Origin: Lewinellaceae bacterium
GTDB taxonomy: Bacteria; Bacteroidota; Bacteroidia; Chitinophagales; Saprospiraceae
Length of the DNA stretch: 64,000 nucleotides
Reading direction: 5' to 3'
Assembly: GCA_020636075.1 (NCBI GenBank)
Contig: JACJYO010000001.1
Location: forward strand, 248,001-312,000
Shown here: positions 1-9,512 of the stretch, in pieces
Layout: each line of letters begins with the position of its first letter
Numbering within the stretch: position 1 is the stretch's first letter
Made by a program: the position numbers and the translations under genes
The notes under the pieces: model-generated
The model's input: only the letters and a program-made list of their open reading frames with translations
Told to the model about the DNA's origin: nothing
The model's database searches: none

Positions 1-1905
1 CAAGCGCCAGGTTTGAATATTTACATAAAAACTGTCCGGCTGTCCCAAATACACTTTCACCGGTTCGTTATAGCAGCCGATGGAGTCCTGCACCACTAAT
101 TTGTACCATCCGGCACCAACATTTGGAAAAAAGGGTATGGAAGAAAAGGCTTGCCCAAAATTAATGGAGTACTGATATGGCGGCACACCACCGTTCGGCG
201 TACCAATTTCGATTTCTCCATCGGCTACGCCAAAACAGGTGGCATCTTGCACCGCATAGGGGAAAACCGGTGCATTAAGCGGCACCTGAATCGTATCGTA
301 CACCAGGGCGGTGTTGTAACATTCGCCAATGTACGCTGCGGCCACATAAGTCCCCGGAGCAGAAACAACAAACATGGTGTCGGGGCCAAGCTGAAAAATC
401 GAATCGGAATAAATCCACTCAATCCCGTCAAAGTAGCCGCTGGCCACCAGGGTGTCCGGGCAAATACCGTCGCCCAGGTGCTTGATATGCACTTCCGGGC
501 TCCTCGGCTCAAAATCGGAATATAAGGCGGCATAACTGGCGCCCTTTAGCCGGCCAACCAACGTCACCTGAAGCGGACCGGTGGATTCAAGCCAAACACT
601 GTCGGGCGGATAGTTGAAATAAATCAATTTGGGTAACAGGTAGAATACAAAATCCGGATTTCCGGGAATAGGTCTCGGGTCGCCGATTGGAATAGTTTGG
701 CCATCTGCGAATAGCGAAACATCCGCAGTGCGCAAAGCCAGGATGGATATCCCAGCCTCAAAACAGGCAGGGCCGATACAAGACGGCAAATACAAGGGTC
801 CGACCGCATGCCGAATGCCGCAATTAATCGGCGGGACAAACATCAGGCTGGCCGTTCCAAGTTGCAGATTGGTTGTCGACAAACCACCGATCATCTGATA
901 AACAAAAACAGGCTCGGAAGCGCGAATAAAAATGGCATCGATGCCAAAATAGTAAGACGCAGACACCACCAGGTACTCCCCGCGGTTCAGCACCGCAACG
1001 GGCGTCGTATCGCCATTGAGCCAAACCTGGGTGTTATCATAATGGGCTATGATAATGGGATGTTCCAGCGAAGTGGGCCCTTTGCCCCGAAGTAGAATAT
1101 ACTCCTTTCCGATGCGCTCCAGCGGCAGTATCTGGTCGATACCAATATCATTGGTTTCGTACACGACCGGAGCGCCCATCCAGGAACCGGAGTTCACGGC
1201 CACCGGTTTGGTCGCCTCAAGCAAGGCGCCCATAAACCCGTTTGGCGGTTGATCGGAATCGCGAAAATGCACATGCTGTGCAAATACAATGGTTTCACCC
1301 TTTTGCAACAAAACCTGCACCGGTGTCTGCATCATTTTTTCGGCGAAGCCGACCTTAAACAACGTAGTGGTGTCAAATTCGGAAAAGGTGACCAGCGTGT
1401 TATCCTCCGTGGCCATAACACCCACGCAATTGGAACGCCCGCCCGTTTTGTCAAAGAGTTGTTTCAAATGCCCAATCCGGAAAGTGCGGCCCAGTGCCGC
1501 CTGGCCTTTGCAGGTGACCTGATTGGCATCCGAAGCGGATTTCGAATAGGCGCGAAATATTGCATAAAACGGCTTTTCTCCGGATATGTGGAGCCCGTGG
1601 TCCGACAATACCTGGTGTACCTGAACATCAGCCACAATGAGCTGACTGTGCGTATCGCCCAAATCGTATTCGAACGGCTGGTCGCGACTGAGCTGCACCG
1701 TTTTGAACACTTTGCCTGCACCGTCGCGAATCGTTACCGGGAAAGCCTGTTTCTCGGGAGTGGAGAGATACACAAAATGCGGCCCAACCTGCCCGCGGGC
1801 ATACACCGGCGGTATCCAGTGAACCGTATCCAACTGAGCGAACAGAGCATTTGCCTGGACCAGGCAACAGATTAACAGGCCTAATAATCGGAGGTAAACT
1901 TGCAC
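1..1905 (-). CDS. Secreted SprB-repeat/IgGFc-binding-like surface protein, 5' part only
   Basis: I translated the minus strand by hand. It is open from a GTG at 1905 to the window edge (635 codons), with an in-frame TAA just upstream, so the GTG is the likely start. Residues 1-24 form a signal peptide ending LFAQ. The next 350 or so residues resemble the IgGFc-binding N-terminal domain of Bacteroidota gliding/T9SS proteins (motifs VALLEATKPVAVNSGSW-like, GKEYILLRG, VFVYQMIGG). Near the left edge is a SprB-type repeat (DATCFGVADGEIEI, GGVPPYQYSI, KLVVQDSIGCY). These domains belong to very large exported proteins carried by T9SS and used in adhesion or gliding. The C-terminus and any sorting domain lie outside the window. 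It is divergent from the WYL gene. Confidence is high that it is a gene and moderate on the domain names. Confidence 0.85.
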   Translation of the reverse strand, partial: MQVYLRLLGLLICCLVQANALFAQLDTVHWIPPVYARGQVGPHFVYLSTPEKQAFPVTIRDGAGKVFKTVQLSRDQPFEYDLGDTHSQLIVADVQVHQVLSDHGLHISGEKPFYAIFRAYSKSASDANQVTCKGQAALGRTFRIGHLKQLFDKTGGRSNCVGVMATEDNTLVTFSEFDTTTLFKVGFAEKMMQTPVQVLLQKGETIVFAQHVHFRDSDQPPNGFMGALLEATKPVAVNSGSWMGAPVVYETNDIGIDQILPLERIGKEYILLRGKGPTSLEHPIIIAHYDNTQVWLNGDTTPVAVLNRGEYLVVSASYYFGIDAIFIRASEPVFVYQMIGGLSTTNLQLGTASLMFVPPINCGIRHAVGPLYLPSCIGPACFEAGISILALRTADVSLFADGQTIPIGDPRPIPGNPDFVFYLLPKLIYFNYPPDSVWLESTGPLQVTLVGRLKGASYAALYSDFEPRSPEVHIKHLGDGICPDTLVASGYFDGIEWIYSDSIFQLGPDTMFVVSAPGTYVAAAYIGECYNTALVYDTIQVPLNAPVFPYAVQDATCFGVADGEIEIGTPNGGVPPYQYSINFGQAFSSIPFFPNVGAGWYKLVVQDSIGCYNEPVKVYLGQPDSFYVNIQTWRL

Positions 1906-2076
1906 AGTATGTTTTGATTAGAAGCAAATTGGGACACGCAAGGTAGCCGTTAATCCTGGAACATTCGTGCCGATTGATGGCTGAGATTTGATCAAAGAAG
2001 ACAGTGTTGCATTCCCACAACCAACATTTTCAGGTAATCTGTATCTTGTCCAAGGTAAACAAACAAAAACCAGCCC

Positions 2077-2997
2077 ATGCCCAAAGAAGCAGCATACAGT
2101 ACCCGTACCCGGCTTGTACGGATCATTCGCGCCCTGATCGAACGCCCCAAAGGCTACACCCTCCGAGAACTCGCCGAGCGCTATATTGTCAGTGCCGATA
2201 CCATTAAAGGCGACATTGAAGCCATCCGAAACGGCGGTTTCGTCGTTGAATACGACGAACAATACCGCTACTTTTTTCAGACCGACAAGCCCTACCGGCA
2301 ACTTAAAGATCTGCTGCATTTTTCCGAAGAAGATCAGGCTGCATTGTACCAGGCAATCGATAATCTGGGCATTGCCTCCGACCGGGCGGTTAAGCTCAAA
2401 GCCAAACTAGGCTCGCTGTACGATTTCCGCCGCCTCGGACACGCCTATCTGCGCAAACCTCACCTCACCAAGGTCGACCTCCTCCAACAGGCAAAAGAAC
2501 AGAAACAGCAGGTATTCCTGATCGATTACCGCTCGTCGAACAGCAATGCCATTCAGACCCGGCTGGTCGAGGCCTTTCACATTAGTCCCGCCGAAGATAC
2601 CCTACAAGCGTTCGATGTCGATAAAAACACCCTCCGGCACTTTCGCATTTCCCGCTTCGTACGGGTGCAGCCAACCGACAACCCTTGGGCACATGAAGGC
2701 CGCCATACCATTATGCATGTGGATCCCTTCCGGATTGTAGATAACCAACAGGTGAACGTACACCTCCGCCTCGGTGTAGGCGCATACAACGAACTGGTAG
2801 AACGCTACCCGCTCACCCGGTCGCATATCGAAGAAACGGAAGACCCCAACATCTTCGACTTTCAGTGCCATGTGAACCACCGCTTTTTCGGCCTCAGCAA
2901 TTTCATCCTTGGATTCTACCATCAGCACATCGAAGTGTTGGCGCCCGACAGCCTGAAAGAACACCTGAACGCCGCTGTCCGGCAGATGACGTTTTAA
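2077..2997 (+). CDS. WYL-domain transcriptional regulator next to the cas genes
   Basis: The protein has 306 residues. Residues 10-60 form a winged helix-turn-helix (TRLVRIIRALIERPKGYTLR, then a recognition helix SADTIKGDIEAI). The middle and C-terminal parts fit a WYL ligand-sensing domain followed by its C-terminal extension (RISRFVRVQ, HVDPFRIVDN, RLGVGAYNELVERYP). WYL regulators bind DNA and often sense nucleotides or nucleic acid; many sit beside CRISPR-Cas and other defence loci, as activators or repressors. Here the gene lies 89 bp upstream of cas6 on the same strand, with a divergent gene behind it, so control of the cas operon is the natural inference. Its base composition is GC-rich like cas6. 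The ATG at 2077 fits the HTH length. Confidence 0.85.
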   Translation: MPKEAAYSTRTRLVRIIRALIERPKGYTLRELAERYIVSADTIKGDIEAIRNGGFVVEYDEQYRYFFQTDKPYRQLKDLLHFSEEDQAALYQAIDNLGIASDRAVKLKAKLGSLYDFRRLGHAYLRKPHLTKVDLLQQAKEQKQQVFLIDYRSSNSNAIQTRLVEAFHISPAEDTLQAFDVDKNTLRHFRISRFVRVQPTDNPWAHEGRHTIMHVDPFRIVDNQQVNVHLRLGVGAYNELVERYPLTRSHIEETEDPNIFDFQCHVNHRFFGLSNFILGFYHQHIEVLAPDSLKEHLNAAVRQMTF

Positions 2998-3086
2998 GTT
3001 TTTTTTCAACTTTTTTTGGGGGGTAGGGAAATAGATTCGGCAGGTAGGGGAAAACCTTTGTCCACACCCCGGTAATCGACCAGTTT

Positions 3087-3935
3087 ATGCAATTCAAAAT
3101 CACACTCCAACGGCTCAGTCCGGAATCGGCAATTCCCATCAACTACCAGTACGAATTGTCCGCCTGGATTTACAAGGTACTCCGGGAAGCCGACGCCGGT
3201 TATGCCGACTTTCTGCACCGGAAGGGCTACACGTCGGGACGTAAGTCGTTCAAGCTATTTTGCTTTTCCCAACTCCAGGTATCCCGACGCCGCATCGAAG
3301 GCGACCGGCTGCACCTGCTCAGCCAGACAGTGGAGTTACACCTCGGATTTTACCTCGACCGTACGGCAGAGGAATTTGTGCGGGGCTTGTTTCAGGAACA
3401 AACCTTCCGCTTGGGCGACCGCAAGAGCCAAGTCCGGTTCGGCGTGCAAACGGTGGAAATGCGTCCCCCTGCACTGCCTGCCGCACCCGGTTTGGTGCGC
3501 ATCCGCACCCTGTCGCCCCTGGTGATCGGGCGCAAAAATGCAGACGGCAACGACGACTACCTGCACCCCGACGACCCGGACTTTGCCCCCCTGCTTTTTC
3601 TCAACCTTCAGGAAAAATACGCGGCGGCTACCGGCCAACCGCCGCCGGCATGGTGGGATGCCACGCGCTTTGGCTTCCGGCCCGTGGGCCAGCCCCCGAA
3701 GTCGCAACTCATCACCATCAAAAGCGGCACGACCGCCGAAACACGGGTGCGCGGCTGGCGCTTTGACTTTGAGCTGGACGTGCCGGGGGAATTGGTGGAA
3801 GTTGGGGTGTTGGCGGGCTTTGGAAGGATGAATTCGGAGGGGTTTGGGTTTGGGGAGGTGGTGGGTTCAAGGTCAGGAAAAAAATTAAAAAATCAAGAAA
3901 ATGAATCAAAGCCAAACCAACTATCTGACGAATAA
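3087..3935 (+). CDS. cas6: Cas6 CRISPR RNA endoribonuclease
   Basis: This 282-residue Cas6 cuts the repeat in pre-crRNA to give mature guides for the type I-B effector. The N-terminal ferredoxin-like fold carries a likely catalytic His44 (ADFLHRKGYTSG). The C-terminal half ends in the family's glycine-rich loop (GVLAGFGRMNSEGFGFGEVV, about residues 240-260). The last 25 residues are a charged tail (SGKKLKNQENE...) that reads across the start of cas8, with 35 nt of overlap. The gene is strikingly GC-rich: I hand-counted 40 G/C in the 60 bases from 3481. cas8 downstream is not. The overlap and low-complexity tail make the 3' end look like a fusion junction rather than an ancestral end. Confidence 0.9.
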   Translation: MQFKITLQRLSPESAIPINYQYELSAWIYKVLREADAGYADFLHRKGYTSGRKSFKLFCFSQLQVSRRRIEGDRLHLLSQTVELHLGFYLDRTAEEFVRGLFQEQTFRLGDRKSQVRFGVQTVEMRPPALPAAPGLVRIRTLSPLVIGRKNADGNDDYLHPDDPDFAPLLFLNLQEKYAAATGQPPPAWWDATRFGFRPVGQPPKSQLITIKSGTTAETRVRGWRFDFELDVPGELVEVGVLAGFGRMNSEGFGFGEVVGSRSGKKLKNQENESKPNQLSDE

Positions 3936-5319
3936 TTCCGGTGACCCGTTCGCCGACACAGGTGGCTACGTCATCCAATTTTTTCAAAAGCAGGTAAAAT
4001 GGAAGGATAAGCCCATCCTTGATTTGCTTGAGTACATGGCTGGCGTGTACGTCAATCAATGGGGCGCAGGTATCAATGCGCTGTTTTTGAACTCACAGGT
4101 TACACAGGCAAGTTTCAAGGGCGAGCAGAAGATAGCCGAAACCGTTAAGTATTTCCGTTCGCTATTTGACAGTACTGCGCCTTTTGAAATGGGGTATTGC
4201 CGTATTACTGGGCAGTTCACTCAACTTTTTAAGGGCGGTAGGGAAAATTATATGATGTCTGGGTCAGGCGCGTTCATCAATTTTCACCATTCTTTCGATG
4301 AAGGCATCCGGCTCTCTAAAGAAGTTTTAGTTCGGTTGTTTTTTGTGCCTTTCGGGGTGCGGCAGATTGGTGGAATGGTTGGGGTTATCAGTAGCAACCA
4401 TGAGTTAATTACCCAAAAATATGTGGAAGAAAACTGCCAGAAAAACATCGCAGAGCTTGGTTCGGGCATGGGAGCCGGTGTTTTGAAACACGATATAGGC
4501 AATCCGACAAATGCCCTTTTTGAGTTCGCTGCAAGTTGGATTCGTCAGATTCCAGCATTGTGCAAACAGGATGATAACGAATTCCCTATTCCAAAAGAAC
4601 AGACGACCATCAACCTTATTCACTTCACCAATTTTGCTGCCGCACCAGACATCCAACTGCTGACCTTGCCTGCTGATGTCTTCGAGTTTTACACTTTTTG
4701 TCAAGGAATAAAAGTCCGCAAACAGTGGAATCAATTCGTCCGAGCGCATCATCGAAACACCAAATATGCAAAGGCAAAATTCAGCCTCGAAACAGAAAAC
4801 TGGGAAACCGGAAAAGAATCGCTCGGCTACGATGACTACAAAAACTGGCGCAACCAAGTATTCGACAATTTGCTCCAAGGAAAATCCCTTACCCGGTTGT
4901 TTGCTAATTGGACGCAACACCACCGTCTTGATTTCATCATTATCTCAAAATATTTAACCACCATCAGAAATATGGATAAGAGAACAGTCGAAAAGATTCT
5001 GTTTCTGGCAGATTTCGTGGTCGGGCACGACCCGGACTTCATTTCCAAAACCGTCAGATATCTGGACGGCTGCCGGAATGCCTTCTCGCTCCGACGGGCG
5101 ATTAGTAAATGGAATGCCGACAATGCAAAGGCTGGCAACGAACCTTTAGTCAGGGTCGAGGAATACGTCAACTATCTTTTTTCGGATAGTTCCAACTGGT
5201 CGGAAATTCGTGACGTACTCATCATTGCCATCTACGAAAAATCCTACGATAAGAAAATTCGGCTCGAAGTCGAATTAACCGAAGATGAAACCATTAACTC
5301 AGAACTCGAAAACTCTTAA
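3901..5319 (+). CDS. cas8b: Cas8 large subunit, type I-B (Cst1-like)
   Basis: The protein has 472 residues. It begins with the DPFADTGGYV motif seen in Cst1/Cas8b1 proteins of the Tneap-type I-B systems, which identifies the large subunit of Cascade that recognises the PAM and recruits Cas3. The rest is mainly alpha-helical, and I see no CxxC zinc motif. The gene overlaps cas6 by 35 nt and is followed 3 nt later by cas7. Its composition is AT-rich (24 of 60 bases G/C from 4381), marking the start of the AT-rich effector block. Assignment rests on the N-terminal motif and on position between cas6 and cas7. Confidence 0.85.
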   Translation: MNQSQTNYLTNNSGDPFADTGGYVIQFFQKQVKWKDKPILDLLEYMAGVYVNQWGAGINALFLNSQVTQASFKGEQKIAETVKYFRSLFDSTAPFEMGYCRITGQFTQLFKGGRENYMMSGSGAFINFHHSFDEGIRLSKEVLVRLFFVPFGVRQIGGMVGVISSNHELITQKYVEENCQKNIAELGSGMGAGVLKHDIGNPTNALFEFAASWIRQIPALCKQDDNEFPIPKEQTTINLIHFTNFAAAPDIQLLTLPADVFEFYTFCQGIKVRKQWNQFVRAHHRNTKYAKAKFSLETENWETGKESLGYDDYKNWRNQVFDNLLQGKSLTRLFANWTQHHRLDFIIISKYLTTIRNMDKRTVEKILFLADFVVGHDPDFISKTVRYLDGCRNAFSLRRAISKWNADNAKAGNEPLVRVEEYVNYLFSDSSNWSEIRDVLIIAIYEKSYDKKIRLEVELTEDETINSELENS

Positions 5320-5322
5320 ATC

Positions 5323-6402
5323 ATGTCCAATCTAAAAACACAAGGCTTCATTCTCCTCGATGTGGATGTTGCCGCACTCAACAATGCAGGCAAAAACACC
5401 AGCAGCAATTACGAAAATGCAGTTGCGACCAAAAAGGTATTTAAAAATGGGAACTCCTATGTCTATGTCTCCGGGCAAGCATGGCGATTTTGGTGGCGAG
5501 AGGCACTCGTTCGCCATTTTGGATGGGTAATGTCGCCGATTACCAGAGAAGGGAAAATTGCCTTCACCGAAGCCAATCCGCGAGAATTTCCGGATGATGA
5601 TATTTTCGGGTATATGCGCGCGGCAAAAGAAGAGGTAAAAAGCGAGGATGGAAAAACGAAGAAAGTGGACATCACAGTGACTCGAATTTCGCCCCTGAAA
5701 AACTCTGCCATCGTCTCTGCAGCAGCCGTTCGCCCGGCAGAAAATTGGTCGGTCATGGCCCGACAAGATGCTGATCCCGTGCCATATACAAAAGAAGAGT
5801 ACAGCGCGATTATGAAAGGAATGTTTTCGTTGGATTTAATGCAGGTCGGCACGTTTTCAAATTACAACCGGACAGGTTTTAAAAACCTTTCGGAAAATCG
5901 GCGAAAAGAAATTTTGGAAAATGGCGGCATCGAAATAGCCGACCCTTTTGCAAAAGATGGAAAAGGTGAACCCCAAAAGTTGGTGCAACTTGCCAAAGCA
6001 ACGCGAGTAAAACGCGCCGCTGATACGCTCCAAGCGCTCAAGTTTTTATCTGGTGGGGCAATGCAGACCAACAACATGGCGGATGTTACCCCAAAATTTA
6101 TCATCCTGGCTTCGACGACTTCGGGCAATCATCCGTTTTCGCACATCGTCAGCTCACAAGGTAAAAGAGACGATTCTGTGGATTTGAATTTTGAAGGACT
6201 TTTGGAAGTTCTCAAAGAATTTAAGGAACAGTTTATTGGGACTGTTTTCGTAGGGCTTCGCACGGGTTTTTGGGATGAACATGCTGCCAAACTTCAAACA
6301 TTGAAAGATTTGGGAAGTGAGGACTATCCAACAGTTTCCGTGCTTCCAGTCAACGAAGCAATCGATGCCTACTGTAAACAATTGGAAAACCAAATTCTCT
6401 AA
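5323..6402 (+). CDS. cas7: Cas7 backbone subunit (Cst2/DevR family)
   Basis: This 359-residue protein is the repeating backbone of the type I-B Cascade, binding the crRNA spacer. The N-terminus (GFILLDVDVAALNNAGKNTSSNYENAV) and the motif YVSGQAWRFWWREAL match the Cst2/DevR form of Cas7. A later segment, PVPYTKEEYSAIMKGMFSLDLMQVGTFSNYNRTGFKNL, fits the same family. It sits 3 nt after cas8 and 5 nt before cas5, so the three are surely co-transcribed. Confidence 0.9.
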   Translation: MSNLKTQGFILLDVDVAALNNAGKNTSSNYENAVATKKVFKNGNSYVYVSGQAWRFWWREALVRHFGWVMSPITREGKIAFTEANPREFPDDDIFGYMRAAKEEVKSEDGKTKKVDITVTRISPLKNSAIVSAAAVRPAENWSVMARQDADPVPYTKEEYSAIMKGMFSLDLMQVGTFSNYNRTGFKNLSENRRKEILENGGIEIADPFAKDGKGEPQKLVQLAKATRVKRAADTLQALKFLSGGAMQTNNMADVTPKFIILASTTSGNHPFSHIVSSQGKRDDSVDLNFEGLLEVLKEFKEQFIGTVFVGLRTGFWDEHAAKLQTLKDLGSEDYPTVSVLPVNEAIDAYCKQLENQIL

Positions 6403-6407
6403 AAAAT

Positions 6408-7083
6408 GGACGTTTTCACCATTGACATTGAATCTTGGACAGCCAGTTTTCGATTTCCAAATTTGATTAGCGGCTTTCAACCTACACTCGAAGTACCACC
6501 GCCGAGTACGATTTTGGGCTTACTAAATGCTGCTGCCGGAGATTACATCGAACACGAAAAGCTGAAAATCGGCTATTGTTTTCGGTACGCAGGAAGGGGT
6601 GTGGATTTGGAAACGATTTATCAGATTGGCAGCAACAAGGCGGGTAAACCTTCGAACAATGCTAAATCAAATGTCATCCGTCGTGAATTTTTGTTTGAAG
6701 CCCAATTGCGAATCTATTTGACCGACGAAAAATTGGCTAAATACTTCAACGAACCGGCCTTTGCCATTTTGTTAGGAAGGATGAACGATTTAGCAACTGT
6801 ACGGCGTGTCGGGCAAACCCGGCTCTCAAAAATTGAAAACGCGACGAAAATGTTCGGCCAGGTCATACCATTTTTTAAAAACCGACTACCAGGACAGATT
6901 CAGGCTTTGCCGACTTATTTTACTAATACGATCCCGCGAAAAAATTTGGGTACAGAGGCTTTTTCAATCATTCCACACCATGCAAAGCCGCTGGTAAGTC
7001 AGTTGACCGCGTTTCGAGACGAGGATGAAGCATCACCGTTTTGGGGGAAAGAAATTTTTTTCCACAATCTCAATTTTCAATAA
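6408..7083 (+). CDS. cas5: Cas5 subunit (Cas5t type)
   Basis: This Cas5 binds the 5' handle of the crRNA in Cascade. The N-terminus (DIESWTASFRFPNLISGFQPTLEVPPPSTILGLL) is the typical Cas5 start, with the PPPSTI(L)GLL motif. The 225-residue length is usual, and I see no catalytic histidine pattern; cleavage is assigned to the separate Cas6. The ATG lies at 6406-6408, directly after the cas7 stop, so the CDS may be written from 6406. It is followed 6 nt later by cas3. AT-rich like its neighbours. Confidence 0.88.
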
Positions 7084-7089
7084 AAACTG

Positions 7090-9420
7090 ATGGAATTGCT
7101 TGCCAAATCTGAACCAAAGGTCACGTTACTTGGGCATATTCAAGATTGTTTACACATCCGCGAAATGCTCGTTAGGCATTTTCCTAACGCCCCTAAACTG
7201 TTCCGAACACATTCGGATTTTTGGGAACTGCTGCGGCTGGCAATCATTTTTCACGATTTGGGAAAAGCACACCGTGAATTTCAGAAGGTTTTGAACGCCA
7301 TCAAAAACAACGATTGGCACGGGCAGCGGCACGAACTTTTTTCACTGCCTTTTTTGGAGGTATTCGATTTGGCCGAAGCCGAAAAACAACTGCTTCGGAT
7401 GGTCGTCGCGGCACATCACAAGGATTTGGAAAAGTTGAACAACGAATACGTCTTGGACGCATATCTTGGACCAGACGAAGTTGACGAGGGTACGAAGTTT
7501 GATTTTGTAGAAGAGTTTTGGGAGAAAGTAGCCGTGAAAGAGGTGCAGGATTTATTGAAAGAAAAATTTCAAATTTCAATCCCCGCGCCCCAACCATACC
7601 ATCCATCAATTTTGGTAAATCCGTTTCTCTCTCAAAAAAGCACTTCAAAACAATCTGATTTTTGGGATTTACTACTGCTTTTTGGTGCATTGAAACATTG
7701 CGACCACTTGGGTTCGGCACAGGTTAAAGCCTTGGAAGAAATTCACGATGCAGATTTTGCCTCGCTTGACCGATTGAAAAATAAGCTAAACAACGCTGGC
7801 AAGGATTTTTACAACCATCAAAATAAGTGCGGCGCGACGTTGGGAAACGCCATTTTGACCGCCCCGACCGGTTCCGGCAAGACTGAGAGCGCGCTACTTT
7901 GGCTTCAGCACCAGATGAGAAATTATGGAAATGGGCGGGTTTTTTATTTGCTGCCGTTCACCGCTTCCATCAACGCGATGTTCGAGCGGCTGGAAACTGA
8001 GGAAAAAGGAATGGGAAAAGGCAAAGTCGGGGTGGTTCACGGCAAGTTGAACGACTATCTTTTTGACTATTTTGAAGACTTTCAATACAGCCGCACCCAA
8101 CGAAAAGAGGAGATAAAATCGCTACGCGAAAAATTCAGGACCCTGCAAGTGCCAATGAAAGTGGCCACGCCGTTTCAGATTTTGAAACATCTTTTTGGAT
8201 TGAAAGGCTTCGAACAAGGAATTTTTGAGATGAATCATGGCTATTTTATTTTCGATGAAATCCATGCGTACAGCCCGGATGTTTTTGCTCAAATTTTGGT
8301 GCTTTTGGAATTTGTAACCCAAAAATTAAATGGGAAGGTTTTAATTATGACGGCGACTTTGCCACCCTTTTTACGGGCATATTTAGAAAAAGCCGTCAGC
8401 GATTTTACTCCCATTGCTTCTGATGAACCTTTGTACAAATCTTTCAACAGGCACTCTGTGCAGGTTAGAGAGGGGCTTTTGAGTGAAAATTTGGGCGAAA
8501 TTTCAAAATTTTTGGAAGAGGGAAGCAAAGTGTTGGTGGTCTGTAACACAATCAAGCAAGCACAGGAGGTATATAAAAAACTTGCCCCGATAGCTCAACA
8601 CTTTATTTTGCTGCACGGCGGTTTTAACGGTCAGGACCGCAACAGCCACGAGAGGAAATTAAAAGGGTTAGAAAAATTGGAAAAGAAAGATGGCAGCATT
8701 TTGTTGGTTGGCACACAAGCCATCGAAGTCAGTTTGGATATAGATTACGATATTATTTTTTCGGAACCTGCGCCACTTGATGCTTTGATTCAACGCTTCG
8801 GGCGGGTCAATCGGAAAATTGAAAAAGGCATCTGTCCGGTTGTGGTTTTTGCACAGCGGAATGAATCTGACAAATTTATTTATCCTGACGAAGTAGTGGA
8901 ACGGACGCTGGCAGCCTTAAAGAAAATTGCTAGTAACCCCGGCGGGTTGATTCAGGAAAACCAGTTGGAGTCTCAACTTGAATTTGTATATCCAGCATGG
9001 TCAAAAAAGGATTTGCAAGTTTTTCAGACAACTTATGATTCATTGAAAAACTCGCTCGAAAATCTCCTGCCAATGCTGCACGCAAAGCATTCTGAAGATG
9101 AATTTTACAGCAGATTTGACGGGATCAAAGTGTTGCCTTTTCGTTTTGAAAAAGAATATACTAATTTTTTGATCGAGTTCCGGTTTATCGAAGCAGAACG
9201 ACTAAAAGTACAAATCCGGAAAGGAAAATTTGCCCAGTTAAGAGGTGAGCGAGATGACAACCTTCAAAAGAAATCTTTTACCTGGGAGGCTGGAAAAAAA
9301 TTATTGCAGGTAAATTATTGGGTGCTTTACAAAGGCTACGACTCGGAAACTGGCCTTGATTACGACAAGCAGGAAGAATGGTCCCGTGACGAACAGTTTG
9401 ACAATATAAACGCAAGCTAA
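7090..9420 (+). CDS. cas3: Cas3 HD nuclease-helicase
   Basis: This 776-residue protein is the target-degrading nuclease of type I systems, recruited after Cascade binds DNA. An N-terminal HD domain covers about residues 10-210: His16, His55-Asp56 (IIFHDLGKAH), His81 and His109-His110 are likely metal ligands. The SF2 helicase follows: Walker A APTGSGKT near 258-265, DEIH box at 389-392 (FIFDEIHAY), motif III MTATLPP near 420, and motif VI QRFGRVNR. HD and helicase are fused in the usual order and all key motifs are intact. Its stop codon overlaps the stop of a truncated PIN-toxin remnant on the other strand. Sequence is AT-rich (19 of 60 bases G/C from 8281). Confidence 0.95.
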   Translation: MELLAKSEPKVTLLGHIQDCLHIREMLVRHFPNAPKLFRTHSDFWELLRLAIIFHDLGKAHREFQKVLNAIKNNDWHGQRHELFSLPFLEVFDLAEAEKQLLRMVVAAHHKDLEKLNNEYVLDAYLGPDEVDEGTKFDFVEEFWEKVAVKEVQDLLKEKFQISIPAPQPYHPSILVNPFLSQKSTSKQSDFWDLLLLFGALKHCDHLGSAQVKALEEIHDADFASLDRLKNKLNNAGKDFYNHQNKCGATLGNAILTAPTGSGKTESALLWLQHQMRNYGNGRVFYLLPFTASINAMFERLETEEKGMGKGKVGVVHGKLNDYLFDYFEDFQYSRTQRKEEIKSLREKFRTLQVPMKVATPFQILKHLFGLKGFEQGIFEMNHGYFIFDEIHAYSPDVFAQILVLLEFVTQKLNGKVLIMTATLPPFLRAYLEKAVSDFTPIASDEPLYKSFNRHSVQVREGLLSENLGEISKFLEEGSKVLVVCNTIKQAQEVYKKLAPIAQHFILLHGGFNGQDRNSHERKLKGLEKLEKKDGSILLVGTQAIEVSLDIDYDIIFSEPAPLDALIQRFGRVNRKIEKGICPVVVFAQRNESDKFIYPDEVVERTLAALKKIASNPGGLIQENQLESQLEFVYPAWSKKDLQVFQTTYDSLKNSLENLLPMLHAKHSEDEFYSRFDGIKVLPFRFEKEYTNFLIEFRFIEAERLKVQIRKGKFAQLRGERDDNLQKKSFTWEAGKKLLQVNYWVLYKGYDSETGLDYDKQEEWSRDEQFDNINAS

Positions 9421-9512
9421 ATCGAAGAAACCACAATCTCCGTCACCCCAAAAAAATCCTTCACATTCACGGTGCGGATTTCGGAAATGCCATTTGCCAA
9501 TGCAATATTTTT
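9417..9512 (-). pseudogene. C-terminal remnant of a PIN-domain (VapC-like) toxin
   Basis: Reading the minus strand directly after the antitoxin-like stop, the same frame continues IALANGISEIRTVNVKDF, then FGVTEIVV, and stops at 9417-9419. The NVKDF segment followed by a short hydrophobic strand looks like the end of VapC-type PIN domains. No start codon or catalytic aspartates are present, so some 100 residues of toxin are missing. The stop codon lies inside the last codons of cas3, placing a deletion or recombination joint exactly here. It is only about 30 residues, so the family call is an inference. Confidence 0.5.

Noticed and set aside
151..1875. Several plus-strand and minus-strand frames inside 1-1905
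   Set aside because: They are out of frame with a single continuous minus-strand frame of 635 codons that has a signal peptide and recognisable domains.
1906..2076. Possible Bacteroidota promoter with TATCTTG near 2040
   Set aside because: The -33 element and spacing do not fit well enough to call.
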